A stretch of 64,000 nucleotides of DNA from Leptospira brenneri (GCF_002812125.1 NZ_NPDQ01000002.1:617992-681991), one strand, 5' to 3'. Numbered from the stretch's first letter, positions 8,543 through 17,564 are shown. Numbers and translations: made by a program. Notes: generated by a model from the sequence alone, not told the origin.

Positions 8543-10141
8543 ATGGAATCGGAATACATTCTTACATATGATATAGGAACCACCGGAGTCAAAACCTGTC
8601 TCTTCCGGATGTCAGAGGCTTTGGAGCTCGTGCAGTCAGCCACTAGGGAATATACGATCCAACTGTTTGAAAACGGCGGTGCTGAACAAAATCCAGAAGA
8701 CTGGTGGTTTTCCATGAAGGAAACAACGGCTCAGATTTTGTCACAATCTAAAATAAGTCCCGAGTCCATCCAAGGAATTTCCTTTTGTTCCCAGATGCAA
8801 GGCCTTGTGCTTGTTGATTCTAATTTCCAAGTCCTTCGGCCTGCCATGAGTTATATGGACCAAAGAGCTACGGAGGAAATGAAAGCCGGTATTGTCCATG
8901 GATTCAAAATTGAAGGAATTAATGCCATTAAACTACTGTTATCTCTTTGGATCACGGGTGCGGTGGCTGCGAGTGTGAAAGATCCCATTTGGAAATACAA
9001 ATGGGTGCAGAAAAATGAACCAGAGGTCTTTGCGAAAGTAAAGTGGTGGTTTGATGTAAAAGAATTTTTAATCGCGCGTTGTACAAACCAAGCGGTGATG
9101 ACGAGAGATTCAGCCTTTGCTACTTTTTTATATAACTCAAGGGTAGGCAAAGGAAACTGGAGTGGTTTGCTTTGTAAGTTGTTTGGAGTTCGGTTGGATC
9201 ATTTGCCAAAGATCATCAATTCATCTGACCGCGTGGGTGGACTCACGAAAGAAGCGGCAGAGTATTTGGGACTCAGAGAAAATATCGCAGTTTTTGGTGG
9301 CGGTGGAGATGCATCTCTTATTGGTGTGGGCGCCGGTGCTGTTAGCGAAGGTGACACTCATATCTATGCTGGAACTTCTGGATGGATATCCACTGTGACA
9401 AAAAAGAGAACGGTTGATATTGGTGCAAGGATTGCTTCTATCGTTGGTGCCAGAGAAGGTTATTATAATTATTTTGGCGAACAAGAAACTTCAGGTAAAT
9501 GTTTGCAATGGGTAAAAGACCACTTGGCTCTTGATGAAATTGATCTTTATTTAGAAAAAAAGAAAATCACTGATGGGCCTGATGCAGTTTACGAAAGTTT
9601 ATTTGAGTTTATGTTTGATTCGATTAAGGACACTGATCCTGGTTCCCATGGAGTGATCTTTACACCTTGGCTTCATGGAAACCGTTGTCCTTTTGAAGAC
9701 CCAAAAGCAAGAGGGATATTTTTTAACATTAGTTTGAATACTGGAAAAAGAACTCTGATCCGGGCTGTTGTGGAAGGGATTCTTTTTCATAAACGTTGGA
9801 TACTTGAACTTTCAAATAGCAAAATGCATACTTCTCATACAATTCGGTTTGTGGGAGGTGTGGCAAGGTCTGCATTTATCTGTCAGCTGTTAGCTGACAT
9901 CACTGGAAAAACCATTGAAAGGGTGGTTCACCCGGAAAACGTTGGCGCCATGGGAGCGGCAGCTATCGTGGCTTTTGGAATTGGAAAAATTCAAAAATAC
10001 GAAGAGATCAAGTCTATGATACCTATTTTGGACAGGTGGATTCCGGATGCGGACCATAAAAAAATCTATGATAGAAACTTTAAGGTCTTTAAAAATCTTT
10101 ATAAAAGTAATCAGAAAAACTTTGCCAATTTAAATAGATAA
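8543..10141 (+). CDS. FGGY-family carbohydrate kinase
   Basis: The 532-residue protein has the ASKHA fold of FGGY kinases. The phosphate-1 loop TYDIGTTGVKTCLF is at the N-terminus, GISFCSQMQGLVLVD follows, and GGGGDASLIGVGAGAV lies mid-protein. The C-terminal ATP-binding domain has RFVGGVARSAFICQLLADIT and GAMGAAAIVAFGIG. ATG 8543 is chosen because GGGAG lies 8 nt upstream; a GTG at 8447 lies inside the palindrome and gives an atypical N-terminus. It leads an operon with an APH-like kinase and a GlpD-type dehydrogenase. The substrate is probably a polyol (glycerol, xylulose or erythritol-like), but the sequence does not decide which. Confidence 0.88.
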   Translation: MESEYILTYDIGTTGVKTCLFRMSEALELVQSATREYTIQLFENGGAEQNPEDWWFSMKETTAQILSQSKISPESIQGISFCSQMQGLVLVDSNFQVLRPAMSYMDQRATEEMKAGIVHGFKIEGINAIKLLLSLWITGAVAASVKDPIWKYKWVQKNEPEVFAKVKWWFDVKEFLIARCTNQAVMTRDSAFATFLYNSRVGKGNWSGLLCKLFGVRLDHLPKIINSSDRVGGLTKEAAEYLGLRENIAVFGGGGDASLIGVGAGAVSEGDTHIYAGTSGWISTVTKKRTVDIGARIASIVGAREGYYNYFGEQETSGKCLQWVKDHLALDEIDLYLEKKKITDGPDAVYESLFEFMFDSIKDTDPGSHGVIFTPWLHGNRCPFEDPKARGIFFNISLNTGKRTLIRAVVEGILFHKRWILELSNSKMHTSHTIRFVGGVARSAFICQLLADITGKTIERVVHPENVGAMGAAAIVAFGIGKIQKYEEIKSMIPILDRWIPDADHKKIYDRNFKVFKNLYKSNQKNFANLNR

Positions 10142-10156
10142 GTTTGGGGAAACGGT

Positions 10157-11008
10157 ATGGGGAAACAGAGTATAGAATTCAAAAAAGAAAGTCTAGGAAA
10201 ACCAATTGCCATAGGCAGGTCGGCGGATTTGTATGCGTTAGAAGATCATAAAATTCTAAAGCTATTTTTTCCTGACGCAAAGGAATCAGAAATTGATTTA
10301 GAAGTAGAGAATACTGTTGAAGCCTACAATCAAAAAGCATCTAAGATGAGATGTTATGGAAAGGCCAAGGTCGACAATCGGTTCGGAATCATTTTTGACC
10401 GAGTGGAAGGGATTTCTCTCACCAAACTTCCTGATAAAAATCCTCTGGAATTGTTTAATATTGCGGGAACGCTCGCTCGTCTGCATTACGGAATCCACCA
10501 AATCAAATCTGATAAATACAAAGATATCAAAGATGTATTGAATGGATGTTTGTCGTCAGAACCTTTGTCTTTTTTAAGTTCAGGAGAAAAGGCAAAAGTA
10601 AAATCATACATTGCTGGATTGCCAAACGGTAATTCTATTCTTCATTTGGACTTTCATCCTGAAAACGTAATCGTCCAAGGCAAAGAAGAAATCATCATTG
10701 ATTGGATGACGGCAGCCAAGGGAAATACAGCAGCTGATGTAGCTTTTACATTTCTTTTGTTTACGGATGCCGAACTTTGGCCGGGAACTCCTAAATTAAA
10801 AATTATTTTTTATACTCTCATTCGCAAGTTTATCCTCCGCGGGTATCTGAAAGCATATAAACATTTAAGCGGAATTACCGATGCAGAGATTGCCGCTTGG
10901 AGGCTTCCAGCCCTCATTCTCCGTTTGGGTCTTTGGAACATCGAAAGTGAAAGAGAGAGGTTACGATCACAAATTAGTCGTTTGGTGGAGCTTGGAGGGA
11001 AGGTATGA
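10157..11008 (+). CDS. APH-family phosphotransferase (kinase-like)
   Basis: The 283-residue protein has the aminoglycoside/choline kinase fold. The catalytic loop is ILHLDFHPENVIV at about residues 158-170, and the metal-binding Asp is in IIIDWMTAAKGNTAADVAF. The N-lobe has GRSADLYAL and the lysine of KILKLFF. It lies 15 nt after the FGGY kinase and overlaps the GlpD-like gene by 4 nt, so it is tightly co-transcribed. It may phosphorylate a small alcohol in the same pathway. Resistance to aminoglycosides is not implied by the fold. Confidence 0.82.
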   Translation: MGKQSIEFKKESLGKPIAIGRSADLYALEDHKILKLFFPDAKESEIDLEVENTVEAYNQKASKMRCYGKAKVDNRFGIIFDRVEGISLTKLPDKNPLELFNIAGTLARLHYGIHQIKSDKYKDIKDVLNGCLSSEPLSFLSSGEKAKVKSYIAGLPNGNSILHLDFHPENVIVQGKEEIIIDWMTAAKGNTAADVAFTFLLFTDAELWPGTPKLKIIFYTLIRKFILRGYLKAYKHLSGITDAEIAAWRLPALILRLGLWNIESERERLRSQISRLVELGGKV

Positions 11009-12609
11009 ATTTGAAGCTGGATCGTTTTGTCGAATCATACGAAGGAGAAGAGTTTGATGTGACCGTCGTTGGTGGAGGAATCACTGGGGCTGCTCTCGCT
11101 TATGAAGCAGCAAGTCGTGGTTATACGGTTGCTCTTGTTGAAAAAAAAGATTTCGGTGGAGCTACATCGGCTGCGACCGGGAAACTCATTCATGGTGGAC
11201 TTCGTTATCTAAAACAATTTGAGATTGGTCTTGTCAGAGAAGCACTCAAAGAAAGACGAATTCTCTCTAACATAGCACCCAATTTAGTTTATCCTTATCC
11301 TATGGTACTACCAAAACCTGGACTTGTTGCAAGGCTCGGGCTTTTCGTGTATGACCTTTTATCTTTTGATAGTAAGTGGACTTGGGATGAATCCAAACAA
11401 ATTCCGAATCATAAATATTATAAACGTAAAACACTGCTCGAAAAGAATTTAGGCGATTTTGAAGATGCTGCCTACTTTTATGATGCAATCTGTTTGAGTC
11501 CTGAAAGATTAACTCTTAGTTTTTTGAAATCGGCAGCAGCTTATGGAGCCAAACTTTCCAACTACACTGTTGTTGAGGATCTGCTTTGGCAGGATCAAAA
11601 AGTAGTAGGTTTACGAGTTCGTGATGCCATTACAAGTAAAGAACATCAAATTCGTTCAAAGGTAACCATCAATGCTTCTGGCCCTTGGACTCATGAAATC
11701 CTTTCCAAATCTCCAAAAACAGAACAACCAATGCCGAAAAAAAGATCGGAAGGGATTTATATCATCACAAAAAAATTAACAAATATAATGACACTTTATG
11801 TGGGAAGTAAAGGGCATTTTAGTTTTGCTCCGTGGAGAGGTCATTCTATGATTGGGCCAACGGAAAAATCTTACTTCGGTAAGGTGGAAGATTGGAAATT
11901 AACAAAAGAAAGTATTTCTGAACTAATTGATTATATCAACGAAACTTCCCATATCAAAGAAAAGTTATCTGTTGATGATGTTGTTTTTGCTTACGGTGGC
12001 CTTCGTCCTCTGGTGGAAAGTTCTGATGATACTTATTCTGCTTCTAGAAGATCGGAACTTTATGATCATTCAAGGGATGGAGTAGAAGGGTTAATCACTG
12101 CTGCTGGTGGGAAATACACAACTAGCCGGCACTTTGCAGAATCGATCTTGAAACGGATTCAAAAGAAATTACATAAGAAAAGCACACCTAATATTTCCGC
12201 AAAACAGTATTTATATGCTTCGCAGATTCCTAATGTGGAAATATTCATCCAAGGAGCACAGAAACAAAATACTGATTTTTCTGAAAAAACGATCGATTAT
12301 CTGATTCGTCACTACGGCTTACATTACGAAATCATTTTGGAACTTGCGAGAAAAAACAAAAATCTGGCAGCTGTTTTGAATCCAGACGGAGAGATCTTAG
12401 CAGAAGTAGTTTATGCGATTCGTTATGAGATGGCAAAATCCCTCAGTGACGTTTTCTTAAGAAGAACAGGGCTTGGAACTTTGGGTATCCTTTCCGATGA
12501 AATTATGAAGGCAATCATTGATACAGCCTCTACAGAATGGAATTGGTCGGGAGAGACAAAAAAGAAAGAAACAGAAACAATTTATAAAACGTTAAAATTA
12601 CCTGTTTGA
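11005..12609 (+). CDS. glycerol-3-phosphate dehydrogenase family FAD enzyme (GlpD-like)
   Basis: The 534-residue flavoprotein starts with the FAD-binding motif VTVVGGGITGAALAYEAASR at about residue 19. GGATSAATGKLIHGGLRYL follows, which is the GlpD signature. GGLRPL and ITAAGGKYTTSRHFAE lie in the second half, and the C-terminal helical domain of GlpD is present. It would oxidise glycerol-3-phosphate or a similar polyol phosphate and pass electrons to quinone at the membrane. The ATGA overlap with the preceding kinase shows coupling. Because the operon starts with an FGGY kinase, an erythritol-type pathway (EryA/EryB-like) is an alternative to glycerol use. Confidence 0.88.
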   Translation: MNLKLDRFVESYEGEEFDVTVVGGGITGAALAYEAASRGYTVALVEKKDFGGATSAATGKLIHGGLRYLKQFEIGLVREALKERRILSNIAPNLVYPYPMVLPKPGLVARLGLFVYDLLSFDSKWTWDESKQIPNHKYYKRKTLLEKNLGDFEDAAYFYDAICLSPERLTLSFLKSAAAYGAKLSNYTVVEDLLWQDQKVVGLRVRDAITSKEHQIRSKVTINASGPWTHEILSKSPKTEQPMPKKRSEGIYIITKKLTNIMTLYVGSKGHFSFAPWRGHSMIGPTEKSYFGKVEDWKLTKESISELIDYINETSHIKEKLSVDDVVFAYGGLRPLVESSDDTYSASRRSELYDHSRDGVEGLITAAGGKYTTSRHFAESILKRIQKKLHKKSTPNISAKQYLYASQIPNVEIFIQGAQKQNTDFSEKTIDYLIRHYGLHYEIILELARKNKNLAAVLNPDGEILAEVVYAIRYEMAKSLSDVFLRRTGLGTLGILSDEIMKAIIDTASTEWNWSGETKKKETETIYKTLKLPV

Positions 12610-12671
12610 TTCTTCCCGTCCTATAATTTTCGGCTGACAAGGATCACTTTTCCCGTTTATCCTTTTTATGT

Positions 12672-13604
12672 ATGGGCAAAGTGATCACCATTGATACCGA
12701 ATATGCAAACTTCCCGGAAGTGGCATCGGCTTATCTGATAGAAGAAGAAGGTCGAGGAGTGGTGGTGGAAACCAATACCACTCACGCCATCCCTAGGATT
12801 TTAAAAACCATGGATTCTTCGGGAGTTAAACCACAAAACTTAGATTATGTGATTGTCACCCATGTCCATCTGGACCATGCCGGGGGAGCCTGGGCATTAC
12901 TCGAAGCCTGTCCTAATGCAATCCTACTGGCTCATCCCAAAACCGCCAAACATTTGATGGATCCGAGTTTACTCATAAGAAGTGCAACATCCGTGTATGG
13001 AAAAGAGAATTTTGATTCCTTATACGGCGAAATCAAACCCATCCCCAAAGAAAGAATTCGGATCATGGAAGATGGGGAATGGCTTACTTGGCAAGATCAT
13101 TCCTTTCAGTTTATCTATACTAGAGGGCATGCCAACCATCACTTCTGTATTTATGATAGGAAAACAAATGGGATTTATACGGGAGACTCTTTTGGAATTT
13201 CTTATCCTCATTTAGAAAATGGGAAACGTTTTATTTTCCCAACAACCACACCCACTGACTTTGATTCTGTGGAAGCCAAACGTTCTCTCGATCTAATTTT
13301 AGAAACAGGAGCTGAGGTGGCTTATTTAACTCATTTTGGTCCCATCGGGGATTTAAAAGGCAAGGCAGAGGATCTAAAAGAAGGACTCAGTCTTTGTCAG
13401 GAAGCCATATCGCAGTTGGGAAATGTAACCAAAGAAGAAAGATTACCTTTGATGGAATCAAAAGTAGAAAATATGATCCAAACTCTTGCAAACAAACATT
13501 CCATTACGCTTACCGAATTGGATTGGAAATTATTACGATTGGATGTGAATCTCAATGCACAAGGTTTGGTGTATGCGTTTGAAAAGAACCAAACAAAAAG
13601 TTAA
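12672..13604 (+). CDS. MBL-fold metallo-hydrolase
   Basis: The 310-residue protein has the metallo-beta-lactamase-fold metal motif THVHLDHAGGAW at about residue 64. Later ligands are GHANHHFCIYD and a C-terminal YLTHFGP. The fold covers glyoxalase II, lactonases and RNases, and the sequence does not fix the substrate. It is single-domain without signal peptide, so probably cytoplasmic. The next gene, a lipoprotein, starts about 10 nt after its stop, so the two are likely co-transcribed. Confidence 0.87.
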   Translation: MGKVITIDTEYANFPEVASAYLIEEEGRGVVVETNTTHAIPRILKTMDSSGVKPQNLDYVIVTHVHLDHAGGAWALLEACPNAILLAHPKTAKHLMDPSLLIRSATSVYGKENFDSLYGEIKPIPKERIRIMEDGEWLTWQDHSFQFIYTRGHANHHFCIYDRKTNGIYTGDSFGISYPHLENGKRFIFPTTTPTDFDSVEAKRSLDLILETGAEVAYLTHFGPIGDLKGKAEDLKEGLSLCQEAISQLGNVTKEERLPLMESKVENMIQTLANKHSITLTELDWKLLRLDVNLNAQGLVYAFEKNQTKS

Positions 13605-13614
13605 GGATCGATTT

Positions 13615-14052
13615 TTGTTGAAAGACTTTTCCTTTGTTTTCTCTTTTGTTTTTGCTTTGGGTGTTGTTTTATTTTTGTCCCAGTGTTCTCTCACATCCAA
13701 ATCAAAAATTTCCAAAGAACCTCAAATCCAAATTCATTTTCTATCAAAGGATTTTGAAGAAACCAAATCCATTCCCTCTTCAATGTTTGAATCCAAAGAT
13801 CTACTCGTTTTACTCGCAGAGTTATCCAAAAAAGAAGACCCAGCCATGCGTTTTATTTCGACAACCCGCACAGAAGAAATTATGGAAGTGAATGGAAAAT
13901 CAAATTCCTGGACAGCGGGTTGGGTGGTCTATGTCAATGAGGAAAGGATGGATGGAGTGCAGATGAAACGCGGTGTTCGCGTGAGTCCCAGTGACAAAAT
14001 TGAAATTCGGTATGAGGCCGTAGAGCGCGTGTTTGGTCGCCCTACGCCATAA
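13615..14052 (+). CDS. lipoprotein with DUF4430-like domain
   Basis: A hydrophobic signal ends in the lipobox LSQC, giving a short lipoprotein of about 145 residues. The C-terminal part (SWTAGWVVYVNEERMDGVQ and VSPSDKIEIRYEA) resembles DUF4430, the transcobalamin C-terminal-like fold. TTG at 13615 (or 13618) is preferred, since AAGGA lies about 8 nt upstream, overlapping the stop of the MBL gene. Longer in-frame starts would overlap that gene. The function is unknown; a surface or periplasmic ligand-binding role is only a guess. Confidence 0.75.
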   Translation: MLKDFSFVFSFVFALGVVLFLSQCSLTSKSKISKEPQIQIHFLSKDFEETKSIPSSMFESKDLLVLLAELSKKEDPAMRFISTTRTEEIMEVNGKSNSWTAGWVVYVNEERMDGVQMKRGVRVSPSDKIEIRYEAVERVFGRPTP

Positions 14053-14135
14053 CCCATTTTTTAGCGAATCGAAATGGTTCTTAAGAATATGCATCTATTG
14101 ACACATTCCGATTCAGTGAATTAGTGATTTAATTT

Positions 14136-14501
14136 TTATCTAAGAGTTGTGAGTTCTCTGTAAGCTCTGACAAATCCATCGGACATGGTTTTTGCGAATG
14201 TGAGAGAGATCCTTGCTTTTTCTGCAGCAATCATCACATCATGAAGTTCCACAGAGTTCGGATCAAAAACGATTTTTTGTGTGAGTTCATCTGCTTCTAC
14301 TTGTTGGTCATTCACCTGTTCAAAGGCTTTTTTCAAAGCATCCCCAAAAGTTCCAGCCACTTCATCAGGGGACTTGGCTTCATTGGTTTTTCCATAGTGG
14401 CGTTCATCAGAACGAAAGATTCCTACCTTGTCTCCTTGCGGGAGAAGGGAATAGGGTTTGTAGGTTTGGGAACTCATATTGGAAATGCGGTCAATGGCCA
14501 T
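14136..14501 (-). CDS. fliE: flagellar hook-basal body protein FliE
   Basis: The 121-residue protein has the FliE C-terminal region: FGDALKKAFEQVNDQQVEAD, then DPNSVELHDVMIAAEKARIS and a final FVRAYREL. FliE joins the MS ring to the proximal rod in the periplasm. It is the third gene of the flgB-flgC-fliE set, about 100 nt after flgC. The extra N-terminal 45 residues are not part of the core family. No fliF follows; the cluster ends here and the next gene downstream is on the other strand. Confidence 0.93.
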   Translation of the reverse strand: MAIDRISNMSSQTYKPYSLLPQGDKVGIFRSDERHYGKTNEAKSPDEVAGTFGDALKKAFEQVNDQQVEADELTQKIVFDPNSVELHDVMIAAEKARISLTFAKTMSDGFVRAYRELTTLR

Positions 14502-14603
14502 GGGTGTTTCCTCATTCTAAACATCGGCCAAATCGAGAAAACCTAAAGAAAAAAATTATGTCACATTAAAAAAAGGGAAAATGATGGGGTCTGGGTCGGA
14601 CGT

Positions 14604-15065
14604 TTAAGCCCGACCGATCTCCATGGCCTTGTTCATCATGGCTTTGGAACCATTGATGAGTTGGACATTGGCCTCATAAGAACGGGAAGCCGAAATCATA
14701 TCAGTCATCTCTGTAACGATATTGATATTGGGAAGTTCGACGTATCCTTTTTTCGGGCCAGTTTGGATGGCGTCGGGATGGGTGGGATCATAAGTCAAAC
14801 GAAGAGGGCTCATATCCTTTTCGATTTTCATTACCTTCACTCCTTTGCCTTCGCCAGGAGCCACACCAAAAGGATAAACAGGGCTTTTCCAATTGGTTCT
14901 TAAGTTAATCGGTGTTAGGATGACGCGGTCTCTACGAAAAGGGCCATCTCCATTGGTATTTCTCGTTGTGGTTGAGTTCGCAATGTTATTGGAGATCACA
15001 TCCATCCGGAGTCTTTGCGCAGAAAGTCCAGTGGCCGAAATATTAATCGAATCAAACATTCCCAT
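14604..15065 (-). CDS. flgC: flagellar basal-body rod protein FlgC
   Basis: The 153-residue protein opens with the rod-family motif FDSINISATGLSAQRLRMDV followed by SNNIANSTTT. It ends with the FlgC tail EMTDMISASRSYEANVQL, then INGSKAMMNKAMEIGR. The length and both motifs match proximal rod proteins. It is exported by the flagellar type III system without a cleaved signal. It starts 10 nt after the flgB stop, so the two are one operon. Confidence 0.95.
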   Translation of the reverse strand: MGMFDSINISATGLSAQRLRMDVISNNIANSTTTRNTNGDGPFRRDRVILTPINLRTNWKSPVYPFGVAPGEGKGVKVMKIEKDMSPLRLTYDPTHPDAIQTGPKKGYVELPNINIVTEMTDMISASRSYEANVQLINGSKAMMNKAMEIGRA

Positions 15066-15075
15066 AACTTACTCC

Positions 15076-15507
15076 TTAGTTGGTCCTCATTACGATGTTG
15101 AGAAGGCGGTTGTTTTGGTTCAAACGATCAATCATAAGGCTGTAACTCATTTGGTTTTGGTTGGCTTCCACCACTTCCTTTTCAATGTCCACGTTGTTTC
15201 CATCGGGTCTCATTGTAGTCAGATAATCCAAATTCGTTTTGGGTTTGGCATCCCGGTAGTCTAAAGGTTTAAAAAATTCAATATGACGGTCGTTTGTGAT
15301 CTTCGTAGGAACTGCTTTGTCCTTTTCGATTTTTTCCGACTCGATCGCACGTTTCAGCATAGATTCGAAAACCACTTCCGAACGTTTGAAGTTAGGAACG
15401 TCCGCATTGGCGATATTGTCTGTAATCACTTTTCGTCTTTGGGTCGCGGCTCCAAGGCCTCGTTCCAAAAGGTCTTGAGTTTTCATGAAATGTGTTGCTT
15501 CAAACAT
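15076..15507 (-). CDS. flgB: flagellar basal-body rod protein FlgB
   Basis: The 143-residue protein has the FlgB pattern. MKTQDLLERGLGAATQRRKV comes first, then ITDNIANADVPNFKRSEVVF, and the C-terminal segment NQMSYSLMIDRLNQNNRLLN. ATG 15507 is chosen because GAGGAAG lies about 7 nt upstream. A longer reading frame from 15654 would run through a GC-rich repeat region. It is the first gene of the flgB-flgC-fliE operon on the minus strand. Confidence 0.94.
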   Translation of the reverse strand: MFEATHFMKTQDLLERGLGAATQRRKVITDNIANADVPNFKRSEVVFESMLKRAIESEKIEKDKAVPTKITNDRHIEFFKPLDYRDAKPKTNLDYLTTMRPDGNNVDIEKEVVEANQNQMSYSLMIDRLNQNNRLLNIVMRTN

Positions 15508-15630
15508 ATTTCTCTTCCTCTCTACATTCCCAATCGACCGGTTTTTCTTCCCCCTAAAGCATTTTATGTCCCTTCTGTATGATTTTTTTTGGCGGCCCCA
15601 ATGGTTGGGAAAAACGAGGCTAGGGGCGCT

Positions 15631-15728
15631 GGCAGGGTCGGGCTCTCCCTCCAATCCTCCCTAGACTTTCTGCTGTATGGACAAAACCATAAAACCATTC
15701 GGGGAGGGATTTCCGCTCGATCCCTGCC
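15631..15728. repeat. GC-rich imperfect inverted repeat upstream of flgB
   Basis: GGCAGGG (15631-15637) pairs with CCCTGCC (15722-15728), and CCCTCC (15647-15652) pairs with GGAGGG (15703-15708). The right arm contains GGATTTCCGCTCGATCCC, whose TTTCCGCT core also appears, inverted, in the element at 6994-7059. It fills the gap between flgB and the TolB-like gene and is much richer in GC than its neighbours. Confidence 0.5.
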
Positions 15729-15741
15729 GTGGGGATGAGAA

Positions 15742-16725
15742 CTAAAATCCGAGTTCTGCGAGGGATTTGTTCGACCAAACCGGAGTCCTGCCGGCTCGGA
15801 TATATCGCACTGCTTTTGATTCCACTGAAACGATATGTAACCCAAATTCTGTGAAACGATTGGATTGGAATACAATCTCTTTTCCGTTAGGTGAAAAGTC
15901 TGGTGCAGAATCATTGTAATTCCCAAAAGTGAGTTGTGAGACTTCATTTGTTTCCACATTTGTAATATAGATATGAGTATAGTCTCCACCACCACTACGA
16001 GCCGAAGTAAAGGTAACCCACTTTCCATCAGGAGACCATTTCGGATCAGCATCAGAGCCTAAATCTACATCGGGATGTGCAAAATTAGAAACTTGCGAAT
16101 TGGTTAAATCCATCATATATAGTCTAGATGGAAATGTTCCCGCAAAGTCTTTGTTAGATTGAAAAACGAGTTTGGTTCCATCAGCAGATATTCCTGGAGC
16201 TGCATGGAGTTTATCACCTCCTTCGTATAAGGTAGATTCCGTCCCTGTTTGCAAATCATGTTTGACCAACCGAAGTTTCGATGGTGCAAAATAAGTTCCG
16301 CGTTGGAATACGATTGCAGTTTCATCGGGAAACCAAGCGGCGCGTTGGTTTTCATCGGGTGCGGCAGTATTCGTGATTCTTCTCACCGTCTTTGATGGAA
16401 AATCTAAAGTGTAAATTTCAGGTCGATTGTGTCCGTGAGTCGTTCTGCGACTATTAAAAGCAAGACTAGTACCTGATGGACTCCAACGCGGTGCTAAATC
16501 TCGCCCCACATTCTCTGTGACATTGATGGTTCGATTTTCCTTGGGGCTATATAGATAAATTTCATCATCCTTGTCAGGATCAAAAGCATAAGCAATCGTA
16601 CCGTCATTACTCATCGCATTGAAAAGAGCCAAACCCAAGACAAAATCACCGACTTTGTCGTCATCCTTAGTCCCACAACCAACCACTCCAAAACTGCATA
16701 AGAACAATACTAGATATTTAAACAT
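15742..16725 (-). CDS. TolB-like beta-propeller lipoprotein (PD40 repeats)
   Basis: The 327-residue protein starts with a lipoprotein signal ending GVVGC. It then has about five PD40/TolB-type blades with repeated cores: APRWSPSGTSLAFNSRR, AWFPDETAIVFQRG, PGISADGTKLVFQSNKD, PKWSPDGKWVTFTSARS and PDFSPNGKEIVFQSNR. The propeller resembles that of TolB, but no N-terminal TolB domain is present, so this is not the Tol-Pal subunit. It is likely anchored at the outer membrane or periplasmic face. A 12-bp inverted repeat lies upstream. Confidence 0.85.
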   Translation of the reverse strand: MFKYLVLFLCSFGVVGCGTKDDDKVGDFVLGLALFNAMSNDGTIAYAFDPDKDDEIYLYSPKENRTINVTENVGRDLAPRWSPSGTSLAFNSRRTTHGHNRPEIYTLDFPSKTVRRITNTAAPDENQRAAWFPDETAIVFQRGTYFAPSKLRLVKHDLQTGTESTLYEGGDKLHAAPGISADGTKLVFQSNKDFAGTFPSRLYMMDLTNSQVSNFAHPDVDLGSDADPKWSPDGKWVTFTSARSGGGDYTHIYITNVETNEVSQLTFGNYNDSAPDFSPNGKEIVFQSNRFTEFGLHIVSVESKAVRYIRAGRTPVWSNKSLAELGF

Positions 16726-16769
16726 AAAACCTCTAAAACCAATTTTCGCAAAAGCAACTATGTTGCAAC

Positions 16770-16798
16770 TAGTAAATGCAATTTTGTTGCATTTACTA
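16770..16798. promoter_or_regulatory. inverted repeat upstream of the TolB-like lipoprotein gene
   Basis: Arms TAGTAAATGCAA (16770-16781) and TTGCATTTACTA (16787-16798) are perfectly complementary with a 5-nt spacer. A smaller GCAAC/GTTGC repeat lies next to it at 16754-16766. It sits about 45-70 nt upstream of the lipoprotein start at 16725, where an operator would be expected. No T-run follows, so a terminator is less likely. The rest of the gap to 17038 shows nothing recognisable. Confidence 0.5.
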
Positions 16799-17038
16799 TC
16801 GATTGAAAGTCGGTGGAAAAGGTGAGCCGGTTACTTTGGGAACTGATGATAAGGAGTAAGCCGCTTGTCTTTGCAACTAACTATAAAAGGACAAACAAGA
16901 CTTTCGAAAGAAACTTACTTTGAATCGTTGAGAATTCTTTTTGTTTGATTCTATAGTAGTGAAACTAGTTATTTTCTTAGGATCAGAATTGCTAAGTAAG
17001 ATATTTTATACTGGAAAATAAGAATTCATGAATACTGA

Positions 17039-17434
17039 TTAAAAAATCGAAAGAATTGTTTTGATATAAACGAAACTATAAAAAATAACATCAGTAAGGT
17101 TCCATTTTGAAAGAAAATCGAGGGATTTTTTTTGGACATTCAAAACTTGAGGGTTACTTAGAATTAAAGTAGCAAGAGAGATCAGATTTGTTAAAATAAT
17201 GATCAAAAAGAAAGGGGTGATCCAATTTTGTTTCGTTCTCTTTTTGAATGAATAAAAGATAAAAAGGATTAATAGAATCAGATGTATATAGGTTGAGGTT
17301 ACAAACGAAATAGGCAATTTTTCAATCAGCCCCTCTTCTATAAAATTTCCGAGAATTACAAGAGAAAAGCTAAGTACTAGACCCCAGAGAATGAAAGAGA
17401 GTATTCCAGAAAGAACAATCAAAGTAGTTTTCAT
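17039..17434 (-). CDS. small membrane protein, unknown function
   Basis: This is a 131-residue protein with four hydrophobic segments at about residues 5-30, 45-65, 75-97 and 112-130. ATG 17434 is preferred because it places a Lys right before the first helix. An upstream in-frame ATG at 17515 would add 27 polar residues and cannot be excluded. I recognise no family, and AT content is higher than in the neighbours. It is flanked by the TolB-like and SDR genes on the same strand but separated by gaps of more than 100 nt. Confidence 0.55.
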   Translation of the reverse strand: MKTTLIVLSGILSFILWGLVLSFSLVILGNFIEEGLIEKLPISFVTSTYIHLILLILFIFYSFKKRTKQNWITPFFLIIILTNLISLATLILSNPQVLNVQKKSLDFLSKWNLTDVIFYSFVYIKTILSIF

Positions 17435-17564
17435 TTTAATCTTCTGAGGTAGTTTTAGATTTTTTCGAAAGGATTGACAACCATTTATGTATGCGACTTC
17501 CGCTGATTGGTTCACAAAATCTGCGATTTCACTTTGGCAGTCTTGTTATCATTCTTTCGAGTTT

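Noticed and set aside
15564..16052. Minus-strand frame of 162 codons overlapping the TolB-like gene and flgB leader
   Set aside because: It overlaps the propeller gene in another frame and continues into the GC-rich repeat.
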